From: Oscillospiraceae bacterium
GTDB taxonomy: Bacteria > Bacillota > Clostridia > Oscillospirales > CAG-382
Assembly: GCA_015065165.1 (NCBI GenBank)
Contig: SVQU01000005.1
Location: 1-64,000 of the forward strand
Direction of reading: 5' to 3'
Length of the DNA stretch: 64,000 nt
Shown: positions 18,189 to 26,608 of the stretch, piece after piece
Position numbering within the stretch: the first letter of the stretch is position 1
Layout: each line of letters begins with the position of its first letter
The notes under the pieces: model-generated
Told to the model about the DNA's origin: nothing
Seen by the model: the letters and a program-made list of their open reading frames with translations, nothing else
Database searches by the model: none
Position numbers and translations under genes: made by a program

Positions 18189-18706
18189 TGAACGAAACTC
18201 TAAAAACTCTCACCGCGCGCAGAAGTGTAAGAAGTTATAAATATAACCAAGTTCCCAAGGAAATTATAGACCAAATTCTCCAAGCGGGGCTTTATGCCCC
18301 CACGGGGCGTAACAGCCGCGACACACTTTTTCTTGTTGTAACAAACAAGGAAATCAGGGATAAAATGTCAAAAATGAACGCCGCCGTTATGGGAACGGAC
18401 AGCGACCCCTTTTACGGTGCGCCCTGCGTTATCGTTGTCTTTGCCGACAGAACAAGACACACTTATGTGGAGGACGGCTCTGTTGCTATGGCAAACCTTA
18501 TGAACGCGGCGTTTTCCTTGGGTGTTGATTCCTGTTGGATTCACCGCGCCAAAGAGGTTTTCGAAACCGAGGAGGGCAGAAATCTTGCCCGTTCCTTGGG
18601 TGTGCCGGATAATTATATCGGCATAGGAAACTGTATCTTGGGTTATGGCGATTGCCAATTGCCAAAGCCCGCCGAAAGAACTCAACCGATTATTTTTGCA
18701 GAATAA
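18188..18706 (+). CDS. Nitroreductase family protein
   Basis: 'LTARRSVRSYKYNQVPKEIIDQILQAGLYAPTGRNSRDTLFLVVTN'. Confidence 0.93.
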   Translation: MNETLKTLTARRSVRSYKYNQVPKEIIDQILQAGLYAPTGRNSRDTLFLVVTNKEIRDKMSKMNAAVMGTDSDPFYGAPCVIVVFADRTRHTYVEDGSVAMANLMNAAFSLGVDSCWIHRAKEVFETEEGRNLARSLGVPDNYIGIGNCILGYGDCQLPKPAERTQPIIFAE

Positions 18707-18730
18707 AAAATTAAAAAGGAAGACAAACAA

Positions 18731-20071
18731 ATGGGAAAAATCACTTTTATGGGCGCAGGCTCAACGGTTTTTGCTAAAAACGTTCTTGGCGACGTTATGT
18801 GCTCGCCTGCTCTTTGCAATTTCGAGATTGCCCTTTACGACATCAACGCTAAAAGACTTGAAGAATCCTTGGTGATGATTCAGGCATTGAATAAGAATAT
18901 AAACGAAAACAGAGCTACAATAAAGGCTTATTTGGGTGTTGAAAACCGCAAAGAGGCTTTAAGAAACGCGGATTTTGTTGTAAATGCAATACAAATCGGC
19001 GGTTACGAGCCCTGCACGGTTACCGATTTTGAAATACCTAAAAAATACGGCCTGCTTCAGACAATCGGCGACACCACGGGTATCGGCGGTATATTTCGCG
19101 CTCTGCGCACTATACCGGTTATGGCAGATTTCGCCAAGGATATGGAGGAGGTTTGCCCCAACGCTTGGTTTTTAAACTATACCAACCCTATGGCTATGCT
19201 TACCGGCTTTATGCAAAGATACACCAAGGTGAAAACCGTTGGTCTTTGCCACAGCGTTCAGCATTGCTCAAGAGGTCTGCTTAACGATTTGGGCATAGAA
19301 TTTAAAGAGCCGATTCAGGAAAGAATCGCAGGTATAAATCACATGGGCTGGCTGTTAGAGCTTCACGATGCCGACGGCACCGATCTTATGCCCTTGGTAA
19401 GACAAAAGGCTTGCGAGGTTTTGGAAAATCCCCCCACCGAGGAGGGATATTACGATTTGGTTCGTTATGAATATATAAGAAGATTCGGTTATTATTGCAC
19501 CGAATCCTCCGAGCATAACGCCGAATATAACAATTTCTTTATAAAGAGCAAATATCCCGAGCTTATTAAAAAATATCATATTCCCCTTGACGAATATCCC
19601 CGTCGTTGTATATCCCAGATTGAAAATTGGAAAAAGACAAGAGAGGATTATATCTCGGGCGAGCCCTCACATAGCCGCACTGTGGAATATGCTTCTCATA
19701 TTATGGAGGCTATCGTTACCGACGTACCCTTTAAAATCGGCGGTAACGTGCTTAACACCAACCACGCTTTAATCCCCAACCTTCCTGCCGAGGCTTGTGT
19801 GGAGGTGGCTTGCTTGGTTAACCGAAACGGCGTTCAGCCCTGCGCTCAACCCCCGTTGCCTATTCAGCTTGCGGCAATGAATATGACCGAAATCAACGTT
19901 CAGCTTCTTACAATCGAGGCTGCCGTAACCCGCAAAAAGGAATATATTTATCAAGCGGCTATGCTTGACCCTCATTGTTCCTCCGAGCTTTCTATCGACG
20001 ATATTATCGCTATGTGCGACGAATTGATAGCCGAGCATCAAAAGGGCGGTTGGTTGCCCGAATATAATTAA
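18731..20071 (+). CDS. Family 4 glycoside hydrolase (alpha-galactosidase/alpha-glucosidase-like, NAD-dependent)
   Basis: 'KITFMGAGSTVFAKNVLGDV', 'LNYTNPMAMLTGFMQRYTKVKTVGLCHSVQ' (NPM and CHS motifs), 'GINHMGWLLEL'. Confidence 0.92.
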   Translation: MGKITFMGAGSTVFAKNVLGDVMCSPALCNFEIALYDINAKRLEESLVMIQALNKNINENRATIKAYLGVENRKEALRNADFVVNAIQIGGYEPCTVTDFEIPKKYGLLQTIGDTTGIGGIFRALRTIPVMADFAKDMEEVCPNAWFLNYTNPMAMLTGFMQRYTKVKTVGLCHSVQHCSRGLLNDLGIEFKEPIQERIAGINHMGWLLELHDADGTDLMPLVRQKACEVLENPPTEEGYYDLVRYEYIRRFGYYCTESSEHNAEYNNFFIKSKYPELIKKYHIPLDEYPRRCISQIENWKKTREDYISGEPSHSRTVEYASHIMEAIVTDVPFKIGGNVLNTNHALIPNLPAEACVEVACLVNRNGVQPCAQPPLPIQLAAMNMTEINVQLLTIEAAVTRKKEYIYQAAMLDPHCSSELSIDDIIAMCDELIAEHQKGGWLPEYN

Positions 20072-20097
20072 TTCGGCGGTTTTTGGGAGAAAAAACA

Positions 20098-20520
20098 GTG
20101 AAACAATTTTTGGCTAAGTTTTTCGATATCACCTTTTGGAAATTTATAATCGTGGGTGTTATAAACACCCTTTTCGGAACGGGAATTATGTTTCTGTTCT
20201 ATAACGTTTTCCATTTAAGTTATTGGATATCCTCTGCATCCAACTATTTTTTCGGCAGCATTTTAAGCTATGTGCTTAATAAATTCTTCACCTTTAAAAA
20301 TAAGGATAATTCCAAAGAAACGGTTATCAGATTTATTATAAACATAAGCCTTTGCTATTTGTTGGCATACGGTATCGCAAAGCCTGCCGTAAGGGCGGTG
20401 CTTTCATCGGCAACCGTAAAGCTGCAGGATAATATTTCTATGCTGGTGGGTACCTGTCTGTTCACAGGCTTTAACTATATCGGTCAAAGATTTTTTGTTT
20501 TTAAAAAGAACGAAGAATAA
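20098..20520 (+). CDS. GtrA family protein (start probably GTG at 20098; ORF track uses TTG at 20083)
   Basis: 'FWKFIIVGVINTLFGTGIMFLFYNVFHLSYWISSASNYFFGSILSYVLNKFFTFKNK' GtrA signature. Confidence 0.85.
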   Translation: MKQFLAKFFDITFWKFIIVGVINTLFGTGIMFLFYNVFHLSYWISSASNYFFGSILSYVLNKFFTFKNKDNSKETVIRFIINISLCYLLAYGIAKPAVRAVLSSATVKLQDNISMLVGTCLFTGFNYIGQRFFVFKKNEE

Positions 20521-20531
20521 ATTGAAACTTC

Positions 20532-20559
20532 TTGACAAATTTTTAAAAAGTGATATACT
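20532..20559 (+). promoter_or_regulatory. Promoter upstream of the thrS leader (TTGACA-N16-TATACT)
   Basis: ttgaca 20532-20537, tatact 20554-20559. Confidence 0.7.
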
Positions 20560-20561
20560 TG

Positions 20562-20783
20562 GTTTAAGGTATGCTAAAAAGCAGAACAAGTTTGTTGAAA
20601 AACGCCTTTACAGAGAGTTTGCGCCGCGGGCTGAAAGCGCAGATAAGAAACGGTTTAATAAATACCGCCTGCTTTGTGCCGAAAATTTTATAAAAAGTTA
20701 AAAGTACGGGTGGAACCGTGCGGATTTTTTAGAATTTGCACCCCGACGATTTACAGTTAATCTGTAAACCGTCGGGTTTTTAT
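20562..20783 (+). ncRNA. T-box leader of thrS
   Basis: T-box sequence 'agtacgggtggaaccgtgcgga' (~20704-20724) followed by terminator 'cccgacgatttacag ttaat ctgtaaaccgtcggg tttttatttt', directly upstream of thrS. Possible Thr specifier ACC in 'aaataccgcc'. Confidence 0.9.
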
Positions 20784-20820
20784 TTTGTTTCGCAGCATTT
20801 ATCTGCGGGAAAGGAATTTT

Positions 20821-22752
20821 ATGAAAGTTATCATTAACAACAACGAATTTAACGTTGAAAACGGTCTTACCGTTTACGATGCCGCCAAGGAAGCCGAGCT
20901 TATCTCCCGTGCGGTTATCGCCGCAAAGGTAAACGGCAACGTTTGCGCTCTTAACACTTCTGTTAACGATGGCGACGTTATCGACCTTCTCACCTTTGAA
21001 AATGCCGAGGGCAAACAGGTTTTCCGCCACACCGCGGCGCACATTCTTGCCCAGGCGGTAAAGCGTCTTTACCCCGAAACCAAGCTCACAATAGGTCCTG
21101 CCGTTGAAAACGGTTTCTATTACGATTTCGACAGCGAAGTTCCTTTCACTCCCGAGGTTTTAAAGAAGTTAGAGGACGAAATGAAGAAGATTGTTAAAGA
21201 AAATCTTCTTATCGAACGCTTCGAGCTTCCCCGTAACGAGGCTATCGCATTTATGGAAGAAAAGGCAGAGCCCTATAAGGTTCAGCTTATAAACGAATTG
21301 CCCGAGGATGCTGTTATCAGCTTCTACCGTCAGGGCGAATTTGTTGACCTTTGCGCAGGCCCCCACCTTTTCTCCACCGGCGCGGTTAAGGCTATTAAGC
21401 TTATGCAGTGCACCGGCGCATATTGGAAGGGCGACCAGAACAACAAACAGCTTCAGCGTGTTTATGGCTGTGCTTTCCCCAGCAAGGACGAGCTTAAGGA
21501 TTATATCACCCAGCTTGAAGAAGCAAGAAAGCGCGATCACAACAAAATCGGCAGAGAGCTTGAATATTTTACCACCGTTGACGTTATCGGTCAGGGCTTG
21601 CCCATTCTTATGCCCAAGGGTGCAAGAACTATTCAGCTTTTACAGCGTTGGATAGAGGACGAGGAACAAAAGCGCGGTTATCTTCTTACCAAAACTCCTC
21701 TTATGGCAAAGCGCGAGCTTTATAAAATTTCGGGCCACTGGGACCATTACCGCGACGGTATGTTTATTATGGGCGATGCCGAGGATGAAACCAAGGAATG
21801 CTTTGCGCTTCGTCCTATGACCTGTCCTTTCCAATATCAGGTTTTCCTTAACAAACGCCGTTCTTACCGCGATTTGCCTATGCGTTTGGGCGAAACCAGC
21901 ACACTTTTCCGTAACGAGGACAGCGGCGAAATGCACGGTCTTATCCGTGTTCGTCAGTTCACCATTTCCGAAGGACACCTTATTCTCCGTCCCGACCAAT
22001 TGGAGGAGGAATTCAAGGGTTGTGTTGACCTTGCAAAATACTGCCTTGAAACTCTTGGTCTTTGGGAGGACTGTACCTTTAGATTCTCTCAGTGGGACCC
22101 CAACCGTACCGATAAATACGAGGGTACCCCCGAGCAATGGAACGAAGCGCAGGACGTTATGGCAAGAATGCTTGATGCTATCGGCATAGATTATGAAATC
22201 GGCATTGACGAAGCCGCTTTCTACGGTCCCAAGCTTGATATTCAGTGCAAAAACGTTTTCGGCAAGGAAGATACTATCGTTACCATTCAGATAGATATGC
22301 TTCTTGCCAAGAAGTTCGGTATGGAATACGTTGACAGCGAAAACAAGCTTGTTAACCCCTATATCATCCACCGCACCTCTATGGGTTGCTATGAAAGAAC
22401 CCTTGCGTTGCTTCTCGAAAAATATGCAGGCGCGCTTCCTATGTGGATGTCGCCCACTCAGGCAACCGTTATCCCCGTTAACGGCGATATGAACGGCTAT
22501 GCCGCCGAGGTTGCCAAGGCTATGGAAAATATGGGCATCCGCGTTCGTCTTGACGACCGTAACGAAACCATGGGTAAACGTATCCGTGAAGCACAGCTTG
22601 AAAAGATTCCTTATATGATCATCGTTGGCGCAAAGGAGCAGGAGGAAAAAACCGTTTCTGTTCGTAACCGTAAGGGCGAGGACCTTGGGGTTATGCCTAT
22701 AAACGATATGCTTGTTAAGTTCGTTACCGAAATTAACGAAAAAGCAAGATAA
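20821..22752 (+). CDS. thrS: Threonine--tRNA ligase
   Basis: TGS domain 'MKVIINNNEFNVENGLTVYDAAKEA', 'RHTAAHILAQAVKRLYPETKLTIGPAVENGFYYDFD', 'RPMTCPFQYQVF', anticodon domain. Confidence 0.95.
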   Translation: MKVIINNNEFNVENGLTVYDAAKEAELISRAVIAAKVNGNVCALNTSVNDGDVIDLLTFENAEGKQVFRHTAAHILAQAVKRLYPETKLTIGPAVENGFYYDFDSEVPFTPEVLKKLEDEMKKIVKENLLIERFELPRNEAIAFMEEKAEPYKVQLINELPEDAVISFYRQGEFVDLCAGPHLFSTGAVKAIKLMQCTGAYWKGDQNNKQLQRVYGCAFPSKDELKDYITQLEEARKRDHNKIGRELEYFTTVDVIGQGLPILMPKGARTIQLLQRWIEDEEQKRGYLLTKTPLMAKRELYKISGHWDHYRDGMFIMGDAEDETKECFALRPMTCPFQYQVFLNKRRSYRDLPMRLGETSTLFRNEDSGEMHGLIRVRQFTISEGHLILRPDQLEEEFKGCVDLAKYCLETLGLWEDCTFRFSQWDPNRTDKYEGTPEQWNEAQDVMARMLDAIGIDYEIGIDEAAFYGPKLDIQCKNVFGKEDTIVTIQIDMLLAKKFGMEYVDSENKLVNPYIIHRTSMGCYERTLALLLEKYAGALPMWMSPTQATVIPVNGDMNGYAAEVAKAMENMGIRVRLDDRNETMGKRIREAQLEKIPYMIIVGAKEQEEKTVSVRNRKGEDLGVMPINDMLVKFVTEINEKAR

Positions 22753-22767
22753 CTAAACAATAACGAC

Positions 22768-22874
22768 AGAGCATTTTGGGTTGGGTATCCCCCCCGAAAT
22801 GCTCTTTTGTTTTATATTGAATTTCACGAAAAGTAAAATATAAAAACAAAAAGAGCCTTAAAAGGCTCTTTTTT
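22768..22874. terminator. Two intrinsic terminator hairpins between convergent thrS and mscL
   Basis: 'gagcatttTGGGttgggtatccccCCCGaaatgctctttt' and 'aaaaagagccttaaaaggctctttttt'. Confidence 0.75.
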
Positions 22875-22884
22875 ATAACGAATC

Positions 22885-23358
22885 TTATTTGCTGTTCTTT
22901 TCGAGAAGCTCTTTGATATCGTTAAGGGTTGCAAGGGTTTTTTCCTCAACGGTGGGTTCTGCGGGTGCTTCTGCTTCTTCAACAACCTCTTCTGCCTTTT
23001 TAAGGTTTTCAAGCTTGGTGCGCATACCAACAAACATCTTGATTACAATGAACATACAAAGCGCAACAATAAGGAAGTCGATTATGTACATAATAAACTG
23101 ACCGTATTTAATAGCAACCTCTGCAACTGCCGCAACGGTACCGTCCTCGCTTGCGGGAACAGCCTCTGTGATGACATATTTCATATCTGCAAGAGATTTG
23201 GTGTTACAAAGAGCGCCGATAGCGGGCATAATGATGTCGGCAACGAGAGAGGAAACGATTTTACCGAAAGCACCGCCCATGATAACGCCCACAGCCATAT
23301 CAAGGATGTTGCCCTTGGTGATAAATGCTTTGAAATCCGAAATAAATCCTTTTTTCAT
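22885..23358 (-). CDS. mscL: Large-conductance mechanosensitive channel
   Basis: 'MKKGFISDFKAFITKGNILDMAVGVIMGGAFGKIVSSLVADIIMPAIG' MscL signature. Confidence 0.95.
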   Translation of the reverse strand: MKKGFISDFKAFITKGNILDMAVGVIMGGAFGKIVSSLVADIIMPAIGALCNTKSLADMKYVITEAVPASEDGTVAAVAEVAIKYGQFIMYIIDFLIVALCMFIVIKMFVGMRTKLENLKKAEEVVEEAEAPAEPTVEEKTLATLNDIKELLEKNSK

Positions 23359-23465
23359 AATAAAACCTTTCTTAACACGCCTTTTTTCGACAATAACGGC
23401 GCATTGTTTAAAATAGATTGTTAACCAACGGGTTATTGCCGTTGGTTTTTGCCTTTAAAAGCTTT

Positions 23466-23660
23466 TTAAAGTGCAGCGTTAAGCTTTGCAAGCAATTCTT
23501 CGGCGTTCTGACCGTGAGCACTGCAAGCATCGGCAATACTTTCGCCGCGGGACATAGGGCAGCCAAGACAGTGCATGCCTATTTCAAGGAAATACTTTGC
23601 AAGCTCGGGCTTTGCATCGAGCACGTCCCCAACAAGCATATCAGCAGTAATTTTTGTCAT
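23466..23660 (-). CDS. DUF1858 domain-containing protein (hybrid-cluster-associated redox disulfide-type)
   Basis: 'MTKITADMLVGDVLDAKPELAKYFLEIGMHCLGCPMSRGESIADACSAHGQNAEELLAKLN'. Confidence 0.88.
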   Translation of the reverse strand: MTKITADMLVGDVLDAKPELAKYFLEIGMHCLGCPMSRGESIADACSAHGQNAEELLAKLNAAL

Positions 23661-23706
23661 TTCTGTTTCTCCTTTCGTTGGTGTTATTTATTTTTTACTT
23701 TTTTAA

Positions 23707-26589
23707 CTACTCGTCATCCGACTCGTCTTCATCATCGAGGTTGTCTTCATCGTCGAGGTTATCCTCGTCATCCATGTCGTCCTCGCTGTAATTATCCTCG
23801 TCGTTCAGATAATCGTCATAGTCATCTTCGTCATAGTAGTCATCTTCGTCGCAGTTATCTTCATCATAACCGTCTTCGTCTTGGGTGTATTCCTCCATAA
23901 CCTCAAACTCATCCTTGGGCTTCTTTTTTGAAGAAACAGGGGACAAGAAGAACCTTGCGGTCTGCGCGAAAATGAAATATCCCACCGACAAAACCAACGC
24001 CACCGTAAGATTTGCCAAGGTAGGCACGGCATAGCCAAACCAACGGTGTCCGGGGATGGTAAATATCAAAATAGCGATAAACAGAAGAACTCCCAAGCCG
24101 CAAAGATAAAGCAAACGGTTGCCGAATCGTTTTGTGGCAATTACACCGCCGTGTCCGCCCACCGAGCAGGCATAGAAGAACAAAAGCAGGGTGAGGGCAA
24201 TCATGGTGCAGGTATAACTGAACGTTGCGGCGTGTATAACAAAAAGCACGATACCGCCGCCGGTAGAGAACATCAAGGGATAAATAAAATCGTTTAAAAC
24301 AGGGGTTTTTCGGGTGAAATACGCTTTGTGCCGTATGTTTTTGATATGTCGCGGCTCGAAAGCCAAGGCAATTGCAAAAACAAGGTTAAAGAGTATACCG
24401 CCAAACAAAACGTCCTGCGCCCGAAGGGGCGGAATTTGGTTGTAGCAAGCGGAAAACACCGAAGCTACAAGCATAATGATAATCGCGGCGGGAAGATAGG
24501 TAACCACCGAGGCGATTCTTCGGCAAATGGTTTTGGCGTTTAAAATACCGTCGGCAATAAGGTTTATACCCTTGCCCAACAGCATGGCGTCTGCTGTTTG
24601 CCTTAAGGTATCGCAAGAGCTTTCGGGCACAACCGAAACGTCTGCCTTGCTCATAATGGGAAGCTCGTTGATTCTTTCCGCAGTGGCTGTAACAGTGCGC
24701 TTGTTGTCCTGGCGAAGGCTTATTATATCCAGCCATTCGTTATCATCAATATTCAAGAATAAATTATAATATGATGCGTTTGCGATAAACAACCCTCTGT
24801 CGCAGGAGCGAATCTGCTCTGCGGTTATTATCTGCGCTTCGTCGGTGATTATACCTGCGTTTTTGGCAGAATTAAGGGCGGTGTAATAAGCATCGTTAGA
24901 GTTAAGTATAGTTTCTATTTCCGCGCCGCTGCAACGGTAAACCGCCTCGGCAACGCCGGGGTCGAGAGAACCCGAAAAGGAAATAAAGCCTTTAAATATA
25001 AGCCTTTGCTCGGCATCGATATCCCTTAAATTCGCCGCATCGGTTTCGCCGCAGGCAACCGCCAAAAGATAACTGTTGGTTCTTGCCGCATCCTCTGTGG
25101 CGGTGAGAATCTTCTTGCGGGTAAAGTCGCTTAATTTATAATCCGCGCCGTCCAATGTATAACCCGCGCAACGGGAAAGTATGTTTTCGGGCGAACCGCG
25201 GACGATAACCGTGTTTTTTCCGTTGTGAAGCGTTAGTATTCGGGAAATATCACCCGAAAGGGTATATTCCGCATCAAGGCGGATATATTGGTCGTGAATA
25301 GGTCCGATGGTTTTTCCCCATTCGCCGAAATATTCAACAATAGCATCGTCAAGAGGAAGCCCCTTATATTCGGGCAGACCTCTTTTGCGCTTTTTCTCCG
25401 CCGATGTAATCTTTCTCGCATCCGAGCAAACCAGCATAAGCTTTAAAAGCTCAACCGCCGCATCGTCGGGGCGTTTTTCTCTATCGTAATTGCGGCAGGA
25501 GAAATAAAGACCTGTAAGCGAAATGCGTTTGGGCGGGAACGCAAGGTTTTTACCGCAGGCGATGGTATCGGTTTTTGCTAACGTTTGAATACAGTTGTAA
25601 TTTTTAACAACCATACCGTCCTGCGCCATACTCTTTGCACCAAAGCCCAAAGCCGAAGCACAAAGAGAAACCATACTGTCGCAAAGCGAGCTTGCGCCTA
25701 TTGCCAACGAACAGATAAACCAATTTGTAATATCCGCCCCTGCGGCAACACCAACGGCAAGAAGCACAAAGCAAACTATAACCGATGCGATAGAAACAAA
25801 CCTGCAAAGCTCCGAAACGTATTTTAAAATATCGGGAAGCGTGTTTTCACGGTCGGCGCGCATTCGGCGTATAAGGGTTTCCTTACCCGTTCGGCAAACA
25901 ATTGCACTGCAATGCCCCGAGGTAACTATACTGCCCGCGTAAATCATATTTTCGCAAACAGATTCCCCCCCGTGGGAGATATATCTGCCCGTTTTGTGAA
26001 CACTGCCCGAAACCCCGCTTATATGAGATTCCAACACCGAAAGCGCCAAATCGTCAATTAAACGGCAGTCGGCGGGGACCATAGAGCCTTCCTCAAGCAT
26101 AACTATATCGCCGGGAACAAGCAAACGGCTGTCTATAACCGTTTCCTCGCCGTTTCGAACCACCTTTGCCTTAAGCGAGGAATATTTCTTCGGTAATCTT
26201 AAAGCGATACTTGCGCGGAATTCGGCAAAGGCATTAAAAAATATAATACCGCCGATAATCAACGTCATAAACAGATAGGTGTATTCATAAGGTCTGAAGA
26301 TATACATCAATAAGGAGCAAAGAAGCAGAAAAGGGGAGGTAAGCCCTTTTATCTGGTTCTTAAGGCTTTCTCTAAAGGAAAGCCGAAATTCGCTTCTTAT
26401 CTCATTCGCCCCGAAAATCCTGCGAGCCTTTTTAATCTGCTTTTCGGTTTTGCCTAAAATAAGGTCGCTTTCCAATGCCTCGGCAACCTCAATGGGGCTC
26501 ATTTCCTCGGGGGAAAAGCTAACGAATTCATCCTGTTCACGGTTGGAAACGGTTTTTGTTTTTAAATTGTCATTTCCGTTTTGTGTCAT
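23707..26589 (-). CDS. P-type ATPase-fold membrane protein lacking canonical catalytic motifs (predicted pseudo-ATPase), with poly-acidic C-terminal tail
   Basis: A-domain context 'LLVPGDIVMLEEGSMVPADCRLIDD', N-domain 'VIVRGSPENILSRCAGYT', TM topology and length fit P-type ATPases, but DKTGT, TGES, PEGL, TGD and GDGVND positions are replaced (see findings). Confidence 0.8.
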   Translation of the reverse strand: MTQNGNDNLKTKTVSNREQDEFVSFSPEEMSPIEVAEALESDLILGKTEKQIKKARRIFGANEIRSEFRLSFRESLKNQIKGLTSPFLLLCSLLMYIFRPYEYTYLFMTLIIGGIIFFNAFAEFRASIALRLPKKYSSLKAKVVRNGEETVIDSRLLVPGDIVMLEEGSMVPADCRLIDDLALSVLESHISGVSGSVHKTGRYISHGGESVCENMIYAGSIVTSGHCSAIVCRTGKETLIRRMRADRENTLPDILKYVSELCRFVSIASVIVCFVLLAVGVAAGADITNWFICSLAIGASSLCDSMVSLCASALGFGAKSMAQDGMVVKNYNCIQTLAKTDTIACGKNLAFPPKRISLTGLYFSCRNYDREKRPDDAAVELLKLMLVCSDARKITSAEKKRKRGLPEYKGLPLDDAIVEYFGEWGKTIGPIHDQYIRLDAEYTLSGDISRILTLHNGKNTVIVRGSPENILSRCAGYTLDGADYKLSDFTRKKILTATEDAARTNSYLLAVACGETDAANLRDIDAEQRLIFKGFISFSGSLDPGVAEAVYRCSGAEIETILNSNDAYYTALNSAKNAGIITDEAQIITAEQIRSCDRGLFIANASYYNLFLNIDDNEWLDIISLRQDNKRTVTATAERINELPIMSKADVSVVPESSCDTLRQTADAMLLGKGINLIADGILNAKTICRRIASVVTYLPAAIIIMLVASVFSACYNQIPPLRAQDVLFGGILFNLVFAIALAFEPRHIKNIRHKAYFTRKTPVLNDFIYPLMFSTGGGIVLFVIHAATFSYTCTMIALTLLLFFYACSVGGHGGVIATKRFGNRLLYLCGLGVLLFIAILIFTIPGHRWFGYAVPTLANLTVALVLSVGYFIFAQTARFFLSPVSSKKKPKDEFEVMEEYTQDEDGYDEDNCDEDDYYDEDDYDDYLNDEDNYSEDDMDDEDNLDDEDNLDDEDESDDE

Positions 26590-26608
26590 GGGTTTATACC
26601 CCTAAAAA

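Noticed and set aside
20562-20783. thrS leader as a novel regulatory RNA
   Set aside because: It is a standard T-box with the GGGTGGAACCGTGCGG motif and terminator; annotated as known.
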